NCBI GenBank assembly: GCA_002352105.1
Contig: DEHV01000059.1
Span: 41,786 to 105,785 of the forward strand
DNA length: 64,000 nt
Reading direction: 5' to 3'
DNA from: Chitinophagaceae bacterium UBA2791
GTDB taxonomy: Bacteria > Bacteroidota > Bacteroidia > Chitinophagales > Chitinophagaceae
Both the position numbers and the translations under genes were made by a program. Within the stretch, counting starts at the first letter, position 1, and every line of letters starts with the position of its first letter. The notes beneath the pieces are model-generated. The model did no database searches. It was not told the DNA's origin and saw only the letters and a program-made list of their open reading frames with translations. Below are positions 19,097 through 26,291 of this stretch, one piece after another.

Positions 19097-19831
19097 CTAA
19101 CCGATTTTTCGCAAGATGGAGGAAGCAGTGACGGCATGGGTATCCGGCAGTGGCTGGAAAGAACCGTTCATCCAGGCGAGCCGCCAGGCGCCGGGCCTGC
19201 CGCCTCTTATTTTTAGCAGTTCTACCTGCCAGCAGGGAACGCCCACGCCAGGAAAATCATCGGGATAATAACTGGTCATTGGCTTAACCTGCCAGCGGCT
19301 GACACAGGCGGTATGATGCGGGTTACGGGGCTTGGGCCGCAGCACGAAACCGGTTACCCCGCTTTTTTCCACTGCCAATTGCAATCTTCTCGATGCCGTA
19401 AAACCAAGACCCGGCAATTCGCCCACAACCGCTGACAGTCCATCCATTTGCAGGCAGGTTTCCATAGCCCAGCAGATATCCCGCTCCTTTCTTGCCTGAA
19501 CAAAAAGGATGCGATCGGGTTTTACATCAAAGGCGCTAAAACCGGGGGGAAATAAAACAGGATCCGGACTGATCCAGATACAAGGGCCGCTATTGCGCAT
19601 CAATCCGCTAAGGATACCTGTAATAAATCCTGTTGTAGCCGCCATAGCCGCAGGCGTAGCGCTAATGTACTCATGTATTGCGCCTGTAGGAAAGACGCTG
19701 TGGGGAAAGGCATCCAGTACAGAGCCCAGCGGCAGTTTTCCGGCAAGCCTGTCCGTTGCCGGCCGTTGTCCCTGCATGCGAAGGATATCCTGCCGGAGTT
19801 GTGCAATAATATTTTCCCGTTCAGTAAGCAC
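19097..19831 (-). CDS. imuA: ImuA, RecA-like/SulA-like mutasome protein
   Basis: 244 residues, starting at GTG (19831-19829). The N-terminal ENIIAQLRQDILRMQGQRP and the following GAIHEYISATPAAMAATTGF and DRILFVQARKERDICWAMET match the Bacteroidota ImuA family, a shortened RecA-like fold without an intact Walker A. It opens the mutasome operon with tight spacing to imuB. A perfect palindrome and a -7 element lie immediately upstream (see those entries), suggesting damage-controlled transcription with almost no 5' leader. Confidence 0.88.
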   Translation of the reverse strand: MLTERENIIAQLRQDILRMQGQRPATDRLAGKLPLGSVLDAFPHSVFPTGAIHEYISATPAAMAATTGFITGILSGLMRNSGPCIWISPDPVLFPPGFSAFDVKPDRILFVQARKERDICWAMETCLQMDGLSAVVGELPGLGFTASRRLQLAVEKSGVTGFVLRPKPRNPHHTACVSRWQVKPMTSYYPDDFPGVGVPCWQVELLKIRGGRPGAWRLAWMNGSFQPLPDTHAVTASSILRKIG

Positions 19832-19835
19832 GGAG

Positions 19836-19843
19836 CAAATGTA
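19836..19843 (-). promoter_or_regulatory. -7 promoter element of the imuA operon
   Basis: TACATTTG on the minus strand is a perfect TAnnTTTG. Only four bases (CTCC) separate it from the GTG start of imuA, so the transcript would begin at or next to the start codon. Confidence 0.55.
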
Positions 19844-19844
19844 A

Positions 19845-19861
19845 TACTAAATTATTTAGTA
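19845..19861. promoter_or_regulatory. Perfect 17-bp palindrome, candidate LexA-type operator
   Basis: The sequence reads TACTAAAT-T-ATTTAGTA: two perfect 8-base arms around one centre base. It lies 1 base upstream of the imuA -7 element, in the space between -33 and -7, where a bound repressor would block the polymerase. The inducible mutasome is normally under LexA; the exact LexA motif of this lineage is not known to me, so the regulator is inferred. Confidence 0.65.
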
Positions 19862-19917
19862 AATAATGTTAATGATATTAGTTTTTATAATTGAGTGAAT
19901 TTTAAACAGATAAGTTT

Positions 19918-19925
19918 TACTTTTG
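19918..19925 (+). promoter_or_regulatory. -7 promoter element for crcB
   Basis: TACTTTTG, a perfect TAnnTTTG match, 16 bases ahead of the fluoride aptamer, so the transcript would include the full riboswitch. Confidence 0.6.
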
Positions 19926-19940
19926 CACTTCTACCGGACA

Positions 19941-19994
19941 GGAAATGGTGTCTTCCTGATTGAACCGCTCCCCTTTCGAGCTGATGGCGCCTAC
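19941..19994 (+). promoter_or_regulatory. Fluoride riboswitch (crcB motif)
   Basis: The conserved parts of the fluoride aptamer appear in order: GGAAATGGTGTCTTCC (first stem and loop), TGAACCGCTCCCC, then GAGCTGATGGCGCCTAC. The loop ATGGTGTC can pair with GGCGCC to make the pseudoknot. It precedes a crcB fluoride exporter by 54 bases, the standard context. Fluoride binding should raise crcB expression. Confidence 0.88.
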
Positions 19995-20036
19995 AAATTA
20001 TTGGCATTGACCAGTATTCGATATATAATTTGTAGG
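19990..20036 (+). promoter_or_regulatory. Riboswitch expression platform hairpin
   Basis: CCTACAAATTA (19990-20000) and TAATTTGTAGG (20026-20036) are perfect 11-base complementary arms. The 5' arm includes the terminal CCTAC of the aptamer, and the 3' arm includes the AGGA that lies 11 bases before the crcB ATG. Aptamer folding and this hairpin should exclude each other, giving control of translation initiation. Confidence 0.7.
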
Positions 20037-20048
20037 AATGAAATAAAC

Positions 20049-20417
20049 ATGAAAGCATTACTGATCATATGGTTCGGGGGCGGCATCGGCAGCGTATTTC
20101 GTTATCTGGTACAAGCGGGCGTAACCAGGCTTTTTCCCGTCGCCTTCCCCGCAGGCACTTTCCTGGTCAATATCACCGGCTGTTTTGTGATCGGGCTATT
20201 GTACGGCCTGATCGATAAATATGCGGCGTTTACCTGGGAATGGAGGCTTTTCCTGATCACGGGTTTATGCGGCGGTTATACTACTTTTTCCAGCTTTTCC
20301 TATGAGGGTGTCAGCCTGGTTAAACAGGGCAATTATACCTACTTCTTTTTGTATATGCTGTTAAGCGTTATTGGCGGATTGTTCGCAACCATAGGGGGAA
20401 TTTCCATTGTCAAATAA
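20049..20417 (+). CDS. crcB: Fluoride exporter CrcB/Fluc
   Basis: 122 residues from ATG at 20049; the longer frame starts with TTG inside the riboswitch. Four membrane segments and the family motifs are present: FGGGIGSVFRYL, FPAGTFLVNITGCFVIGLL (with the pore Asn) and GLCGGYTTFSSFSYE (the Na+/Phe-box region). It forms an antiparallel dimer that exports fluoride from the cytoplasm. Regulation is by the upstream fluoride riboswitch. Confidence 0.96.
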   Translation: MKALLIIWFGGGIGSVFRYLVQAGVTRLFPVAFPAGTFLVNITGCFVIGLLYGLIDKYAAFTWEWRLFLITGLCGGYTTFSSFSYEGVSLVKQGNYTYFFLYMLLSVIGGLFATIGGISIVK

Positions 20418-20428
20418 ACAGTATCATT

Positions 20429-20530
20429 ATGGAAATACGCTATAAGAAAATACTGATCGGCTCGGTTGCCGAATATATCATCCATCATGCAAGTATTCCG
20501 GTAATGATAACGCCGCCGGGAATGGAATGA
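20429..20530 (+). pseudogene. Remnant of a universal stress protein (UspA) C-terminus
   Basis: A 33-codon frame 11 bases after crcB reading MEIRYKKILIGSVAEYIIHH then ASIPVMITPP. GSVAEYIIHHASIPVMI is the C-terminal ATP-binding/dimer-strand motif of UspA proteins; the first hundred or more residues of a Usp domain are absent. Inference: leftover of a deleted usp gene. It may still be translated as a tiny peptide. Confidence 0.6.
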
Positions 20531-20546
20531 AAACAGGCTATGGATG

Positions 20547-21182
20547 CTAACTCTTCTTTTTAAAAAACCAGGTCGACATAAAATTATAATCCCATATTTT
20601 ATCGCCCTCGGAAAGCATCTTGGTATAGCTCGCCGGATCGTTCCCGGATATGATCGGCCCCGTATACCTATTGCATAATTCCGTCGCTCTTTCTATGCCA
20701 TCTCCGTAAAATACGTACGCATTACTCGATACCTGTATGGTTGTGCTATTGCCGTCCGGGTTAAACCTGAATTTGTATTTACTACCTGAAATATCGCTCA
20801 GCTTCTCGAAGGTTTCCAGCTTAATATCCACGCCTGACCCCGTTTTGCAGGGGGGGCAGGTATAGCTGTCCGGCGATTCCGCCCAAACCCAAAGCGTTGA
20901 GTCATTGCCTATGCGTTGTAAAGTATATACGATATAGCCATCGTCGTATTTTTTCAGGTAAAACAGAGGAGTTGCATCCTCCGCATTATTATTGACAGTG
21001 GCAACCACTTTTTTATAACTCGTGTGATTTACCAATGCAAAGCCGTCGCCCTTACAAACCTGCGAGCTGTAGATATTAAATGGACCAAGAACCTGTTCTT
21101 CAGGGGGATTGGGCGAGCCGTCTTTTTTACAGCTTATGGCTAATATTAGCATGCATGCCGCTGTGTAGATCATCGTTTTCAT
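20547..21182 (-). CDS. Predicted lipoprotein, unknown function
   Basis: 211 residues from ATG at 21182, chosen because MKTMIYTAACMLILAISC forms a clean lipoprotein signal with the lipid-modified Cys at 18; an upstream ATG at 21221 would place a 13-residue hydrophilic stretch before it. The mature part has a CPPCKTG element and a hydrophilic beta-rich pattern without a domain I recognise. It was probably anchored in the outer membrane. There is no operon partner. Confidence 0.7.
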   Translation of the reverse strand: MKTMIYTAACMLILAISCKKDGSPNPPEEQVLGPFNIYSSQVCKGDGFALVNHTSYKKVVATVNNNAEDATPLFYLKKYDDGYIVYTLQRIGNDSTLWVWAESPDSYTCPPCKTGSGVDIKLETFEKLSDISGSKYKFRFNPDGNSTTIQVSSNAYVFYGDGIERATELCNRYTGPIISGNDPASYTKMLSEGDKIWDYNFMSTWFFKKKS

Positions 21183-21517
21183 GGCAAAGAATATTTCATG
21201 TGATGATGAATTCAATTGCATAAATACAGGAAATAAAACGGATAGGTTATTCCTTTTTAGATAGTGGCATAATCTAATGAGAAAACGGGCACAGAGACAT
21301 TGAGGTATATTGTAAGTGATTTAAGATCAACGTCGTATGGACCTTTTTCCAAAACGGAGTAAAGCGCATTTATCCATTAGATCAAATAAAGCTGCCAGAA
21401 TTTGTACATTCTACCCGGATGATTTACTTTTGCGACCATTCCTCAGCAGCCTAACTATGAAATGGGTATTCAACCTGAAACATTCAGACCATAAATTTTG
21501 AGATTAACATTTAATAC

Positions 21518-22573
21518 ATGAGAAAACACTGTATTTTAATACTGGTTAGCTATGAATACGAGTCATTGCAATTGACTTTTAAGGGACTGGATCACACTGT
21601 CGACCCGAGCGTTCCGATCATTATTGTGTTGAATGGCGCACGGTTCAGTTATAAGGGAGCTAAGGTTGAACAACACTGCAGGGCCTGGGCCTCACAGGCT
21701 GAAAACAGGTACGTGATCAGGCCGATGGCTTCCGGAAGAGAGCCTATGTATGCGATCCAGGAAGTTATCAGCCGTTCTCCTATTCTCAAAGACATCGACT
21801 ATGTGCTTAAAATCGACGACGACGTAATTCCGTTAAAGAAAGGCTGGGATATTGATTTGGCCAATTGCTATTTTGAACAAGAGAAATTGCATGGAAAGAT
21901 AGGATTTACAACCGGACTGATAAATAACAATTGCTGGGGATTTAAAGAACTGCTGTCTATCTATGATAAATGGGATGAATATACGCGTTTTATGAATCAT
22001 CCATCCGTAGCCGGCGCTGCCCAGGACAAGGTAGTTAACATCGGCGAAGTGGATGCGGGACGAAACGGGACCATCCATTCCTATCCGGCGTTAGCGGCAT
22101 GGTTACATGGATGGACTTCTTTTGACATAGATAGTTTTGTGGAAAAGACCGGGAATGGAGGCATTAAGGAAGTTGATCTCGATATTCATTATTCAATAGG
22201 CTGCATGTATTCTCATAAAGATTTATGGGAAGAAGTTAAGGTTACCAAGGCGTCAAATTTTGATGAATTATTAATTCATGAATACTGCCAGGCAAATAAG
22301 CTAAGAAAGTTTGCGGTTATGTCTCAGCCGATGTTGCATTTATACTACTTTAACCAGCGTTTGATAAATGCTTATTTATTGCCTGAGTTTATTAAGCATT
22401 TAAGCGTGTTCTTTAAGGATGAAAGCATACTGGATGTGAAGCTTGCTACTGCCGAGGACCGGGCGTACGAGGTGGAAGATCAGTTGAAGACGCTCAAGGA
22501 TCTGGATAAAAGGCTGGGCTACATAGAAAGTAAGATCGAGAGGCTAAAAAAATTCTTTAGGCCGTTTGCCTAA
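21518..22573 (+). CDS. Glycosyltransferase-like protein with C-terminal coiled coil
   Basis: 351 residues without a signal peptide. The N-terminal pattern (HCILILVSYEYESLQLTFKG, then SVPIIIVLNGA) resembles a nucleotide-sugar-binding Rossmann start, and VLKIDDDVIPLKKGWD carries a D100-D101-D102 cluster in the place of the DxD metal site of GT-A enzymes. The C-terminal part is aromatic and helical, ending with a heptad-like region (VEDQLKTLKDLDKRLGYIES) and a basic tail. I cannot assign a substrate. It stands alone between long intergenic regions. Confidence 0.6.
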   Translation: MRKHCILILVSYEYESLQLTFKGLDHTVDPSVPIIIVLNGARFSYKGAKVEQHCRAWASQAENRYVIRPMASGREPMYAIQEVISRSPILKDIDYVLKIDDDVIPLKKGWDIDLANCYFEQEKLHGKIGFTTGLINNNCWGFKELLSIYDKWDEYTRFMNHPSVAGAAQDKVVNIGEVDAGRNGTIHSYPALAAWLHGWTSFDIDSFVEKTGNGGIKEVDLDIHYSIGCMYSHKDLWEEVKVTKASNFDELLIHEYCQANKLRKFAVMSQPMLHLYYFNQRLINAYLLPEFIKHLSVFFKDESILDVKLATAEDRAYEVEDQLKTLKDLDKRLGYIESKIERLKKFFRPFA

Positions 22574-22930
22574 TGCCTTAATGTAGTGGCGCAGTATAAA
22601 ACGTTTTCTTTAACAGCTCTCAGAGCCGTAGCCTGGAGCATATCCCCGGTAATAAATAAACTATTCCACTACTCCTCGGCAAATTATTGTTTCCGGGTAT
22701 GCTAATGCATACCCGGGCGGCGTATATGCCAGGCGGCAAGCTGTTCCCATCTGCCAAATTCCTATTTTCCTGCCATCCCCCTTCCCGCCTGCAGTTTTAA
22801 CCATCTTTTAGCGCTTACCTGGAACAGACCGGCCTGAACAATACATATTGGGGCATCCCTGATGACATTTCCGGGTTGCATCCGATTGTATAGCTAAAGC
22901 AATATTTTAAACCCCATAAAACCCATTAGG
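22574..22930. other. Intergenic region with a hairpin
   Basis: 357 bases without a credible gene. A perfect hairpin lies at 22693-22716 (CCGGGTATGC, loop TAAT, GCATACCCGG) without a following T-run. The promoter of the barrel gene at 22931 must lie here, but no perfect TAnnTTTG was found. Confidence 0.5.
22693..22716. repeat. Perfect 10-bp inverted repeat
   Basis: Arms CCGGGTATGC and GCATACCCGG around a TAAT loop, 120 bases past the glycosyltransferase-like gene. It may act as a transcript end or stabilising hairpin, but lacks the T-run of an intrinsic terminator. Confidence 0.4.
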
Positions 22931-23560
22931 ATGAAAAGAAGTTTGATTGTTAGAATGACCTGGATGATTGCAGCAACCATGCTATCCGTTACTGCTATGG
23001 CCCAGGAAAAACCATCCCCATTACTGCGTTACGGCGTGAAAGGCGGCGTACAGTTGAGTACGATACAAAAGGGAAAGAGCGAGGCTTTTTCTTCTGTTAA
23101 AATAAAACCCATGCTGGGCTTTCAACTGGGCGGCTTTGCTACTATCGGGCTTTCCGATCAGTTTTCTCTTCAGACCGAACTATTTTTTTCAAGCCAGGGT
23201 TTCAAAGAGTCGATGTTAATGAGTTTTGAGGACGGAGATGAAGAAGACATCGAGATCTATTCAATGCGATATCTCAAGCTTCCGGTATTATTGCGTTATC
23301 AAATCGCCGAAAAGTTTTTTATTGAGGCCGGTCCTCAGTTCGGGTTATTTGTTTCTTCCAGTATAGAGAAAGACGAATGGGTTCATTTTAAGAAATTCGA
23401 TCTTGCCGCGGCGCTGGGAGCTGAATATATACTGTCAGATAAGCTTAGCGCGCAATTTCGCTATGCGCATAGCTTTGCAAAAGTAGATGATATAGAGCAC
23501 TACGTTTGGGTGTCCGACAGGCCCCGGGTGTTCTCGCTCGGTTTGGCATATGCTTTTTAA
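22931..23560 (+). CDS. PorT-type outer-membrane beta-barrel protein
   Basis: 209 residues with a signal peptide (cleavage near TAMAQ) and alternating strands typical of the outer-membrane beta-barrel family PF13568: RYGVKGGVQLSTI, LGFQLGGFATIGLS, FSLQTELFFSSQGF, YLKLPVLLRYQIAEKFFIEA, LAAALGAEYIL and a final strand ending FSLGLAYAF with the C-terminal aromatic residue that barrel assembly recognises. The biological role is unknown. Confidence 0.88.
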   Translation: MKRSLIVRMTWMIAATMLSVTAMAQEKPSPLLRYGVKGGVQLSTIQKGKSEAFSSVKIKPMLGFQLGGFATIGLSDQFSLQTELFFSSQGFKESMLMSFEDGDEEDIEIYSMRYLKLPVLLRYQIAEKFFIEAGPQFGLFVSSSIEKDEWVHFKKFDLAAALGAEYILSDKLSAQFRYAHSFAKVDDIEHYVWVSDRPRVFSLGLAYAF

Positions 23561-23917
23561 TATTACCCGCCGAAGGGCGGCAAAGAATATATAGAGGTAA
23601 TACGATAGAGTAGGATCAGGATTCGCCTTGATCCTACCCTATCGTTCACGTTTTCCCGCGCGTATGAAGCGCTCCATTGACTGATTTTTCTACCCCCCCC
23701 TCCAACCGTTCCTGGTCTTTTTACAGGAAGCGAATATCCATGGGCAAATGTATACTGCATATTTACGGTTCATCCTGACTGCAATTTAATGACCGCCGCT
23801 TCCGCCGGGAGCTGCGGTTTACCCGCAAATAATCCATTCAATAAACAACGCCCGGTGTTATCAGAAAAAATGATTTAAATTGTCTCAAGGCTTAAATACC
23901 CCAAACTATAATAAATC
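23561..23917. other. Intergenic region with a long hairpin
   Basis: 357 bases. It holds the hairpin at 23603-23644 after the barrel gene, an 8-C run near 23692, and then the upstream region of the pectate lyase gene. I see no coding sequence. Confidence 0.5.
23603..23644 (+). terminator. Likely transcript-end hairpin
   Basis: CGATAGAGTAGGATCA (23603-23618) pairs with TGATCCTACCCTATCG (23629-23644) at 15 of 16 positions around a 10-base loop. It lies 42 bases after the barrel gene stop. The stem is strong, but the T-rich tail is only partial (TTCACGTTTTCC). Confidence 0.5.
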
Positions 23918-26218
23918 ATGAAACCGGCCATATCGTTTTGTCTTATTTTTTATTTTATCTGTTCCGGGTTGTACACAGTCGCTCAAAAAAAGGCTTTAGC
24001 TGACGATGCAAAGAAAGCTATGCTTGATGCAACGAAGTATATGGTTGAGCAGGTAAGCGTCAATGGAGGTTATGTAGGAACCTATCTTCCCGATCTCTCC
24101 CGCAGGTGGGGAGAATTGGAATTTTACAAGACCCAGATCCAGGTTCAAAGCGATGGCGTGGTTTCCATGGGAAATATATTTCTGGACGCCTATGCCGCTA
24201 CGGGCGATGAATATTATTACCAGGCTGCCGAAAAAGCGGCAAAAGCGTTGATCTGGGGACAGCTTCCCTGCGGCGGATGGAATTACATTATAGACTTTGC
24301 CGGAGATCGTTCGCTGAAAAACTGGTACAATACCATCGGTAAGAACGCCTGGGGTTTTGAAGAATTTAATCATTATTACGGAAATGCCACGTTTGATGAT
24401 GTTACCACTTCCGACGCCGCCAAATTTTTGTTGAGAATATACTTACAGAAGCTCGACATCTCGTACAAACCGGCGCTTGACAAAGCCATTGCATTTGTTC
24501 TTGAAAGCCAGTATCCGCTGGGCGGATGGCCGCAGCGATATCCGCTCAAATACGATTATCCTCACCATTTTAAGGATGACTATACTTCCTTTTATACATT
24601 TAATGATGATGTGATCTGGGGAAATATTGATTTCCTTATTCAATGCTATGTTACCCTTGGAGAGGAACGCCTTTTGGATCCTATAAAAAGGGGCATGAAC
24701 TTCTATCTGATCACACAGCAAGGCAATCCTCAGGGCGGATGGGGGCTGCAGTATGATATGGACTTGAAGCCGGCCCATGCGAGATCGTATGAACCTCCTG
24801 CGCTTGTGCCATCCGCTACTTATGAGCATTGCATGCTGCTCTTACGGTTTTATGAATATACAGGCGATCGAAGATTCCTGGCAAGGATACCAGATGCCAT
24901 AGAGTGGCTCGAAAATTCGCGCCTCCCCCAAAACGAGACCGGGGGCGGAAGATATACCCATCCGGTATTTATTGAGGCGGGAACCAATAAAGCCCTTTAC
25001 GCCCACCGGTCGGGCACGGGCGTTATCGACGGACGTTACTGGTACGATTATAAGGATGAAAAGCCTCTTTTACATTATGGGGCAAAAACAAATGTGCCGG
25101 TGGAAAAGCTGAAAGAGGAATACAAAAGAATTGCTTCGCTTAGCCCTCAGGAAGCTACTAAAAACTCGCCTCTAAAAATTGAAAGCTTCCAGAATGATAT
25201 TACTCCCCAACAATATTATGAAACTGCCTGGCCGCTGGATGATGGACCCGATGTTGCGCGTCGAAAATACAATGCTTCTGTTAAAATAGATGAATCACAG
25301 GTAAGGAAAATCATCAATTCCCTGGATGCTCAGCATCGTTGGATGGTTAAACATATCCAAATAAGCCGGCCATATGCTGTTACAAATGACGGAGTGGAAA
25401 CCAATACGGCAAAACTTAGCGATGAAGGCGGGAGAGGAATAATGGACGCGTCTGACCAGGAATATCTTTCAACCAGGGAATATATGAAGAATATGCAGCT
25501 GCTGATAAACTATATAAAACAAAAAGAAAACCCGGTTGCAACCATAAAAGAAACGCCTGTATATGAGGTATTGAAAGCCGCAAAGCCTGTAAAGATCGAT
25601 GGCAACTGGAACAAAAGAGAATGGAAAAACATTAAAGCTGCCAATATCGCCAATTACATGGGCAAGATCCCTGCGTTCCGTCCTGTAGCTGCGGCCAAAA
25701 TGATGTACGATGAAGAAAATCTGTACCTTATTTTCCAGGTTAAGGATCGTTTTGTCCAGTGCGTAACCCTTCAATACAATGGGCCTGTTTGGAAAGATGC
25801 CGCGGTTGAATTTTTCTTTTCGCCTGATACCGATACGCCTGGCGCCTATTTTAACCTGGAAATTAACTGTGGCGGCACGGCTTTAATGGGGTACCATAAT
25901 ACAGCACAAAAGAAATCTATCCAGATTGACAGCAATGATATTAAAAAAATAGAGATCGCTCATTCCTTACCCAAAAGGGTATATCCTGAAATAGTTGATC
26001 CGGTAACCTGGACAATTGAATGTAAGATCCCGCTCAGGTTACTAGAGAAATATGCAACCATTACCACTCCTGGACGAGCTGTCGCCTGGCGCGCTAATTT
26101 TTATAAGATCGCGGAACAAGGCTCTAACCCACATTATATAACCTGGTCTCTGGTGAATAACCCCAAACCCAATTTTCATTTGCCTGAGTTCTTTGGCGTC
26201 TTAAAATTTCACAACTGA
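23918..26218 (+). CDS. Pectate lyase (PL10-type) fused to a CBM9-like domain
   Basis: 766 residues. A signal peptide is followed by an alpha/alpha-barrel lyase domain (residues about 25-360) with repeats GGWNYIIDFAGD, GGWPQRYPLKYD, TFNDDVIWGNIDFLI and GGWGLQYDMDLKP; GGWPQRYP and FNDD are the hallmarks of Pec_lyase (PF09492). A linker precedes a C-terminal beta-sandwich (about 545-766) of the CBM9/DOMON type (KPVKIDGNWNKREWKNI, AAVEFFFSPDTDTPGAYF). It would cleave polygalacturonate by beta-elimination outside the cell or in the periplasm. It precedes a transglutaminase-like gene by 73 bases, probably one unit. Confidence 0.82.
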   Translation: MKPAISFCLIFYFICSGLYTVAQKKALADDAKKAMLDATKYMVEQVSVNGGYVGTYLPDLSRRWGELEFYKTQIQVQSDGVVSMGNIFLDAYAATGDEYYYQAAEKAAKALIWGQLPCGGWNYIIDFAGDRSLKNWYNTIGKNAWGFEEFNHYYGNATFDDVTTSDAAKFLLRIYLQKLDISYKPALDKAIAFVLESQYPLGGWPQRYPLKYDYPHHFKDDYTSFYTFNDDVIWGNIDFLIQCYVTLGEERLLDPIKRGMNFYLITQQGNPQGGWGLQYDMDLKPAHARSYEPPALVPSATYEHCMLLLRFYEYTGDRRFLARIPDAIEWLENSRLPQNETGGGRYTHPVFIEAGTNKALYAHRSGTGVIDGRYWYDYKDEKPLLHYGAKTNVPVEKLKEEYKRIASLSPQEATKNSPLKIESFQNDITPQQYYETAWPLDDGPDVARRKYNASVKIDESQVRKIINSLDAQHRWMVKHIQISRPYAVTNDGVETNTAKLSDEGGRGIMDASDQEYLSTREYMKNMQLLINYIKQKENPVATIKETPVYEVLKAAKPVKIDGNWNKREWKNIKAANIANYMGKIPAFRPVAAAKMMYDEENLYLIFQVKDRFVQCVTLQYNGPVWKDAAVEFFFSPDTDTPGAYFNLEINCGGTALMGYHNTAQKKSIQIDSNDIKKIEIAHSLPKRVYPEIVDPVTWTIECKIPLRLLEKYATITTPGRAVAWRANFYKIAEQGSNPHYITWSLVNNPKPNFHLPEFFGVLKFHN

Positions 26219-26291
26219 AAAATATTATTTCCGGATCTTTATTAGTCGAATGATCTGATAGTTTTTGTACTGCAGTATAAATTGAGAAAGT

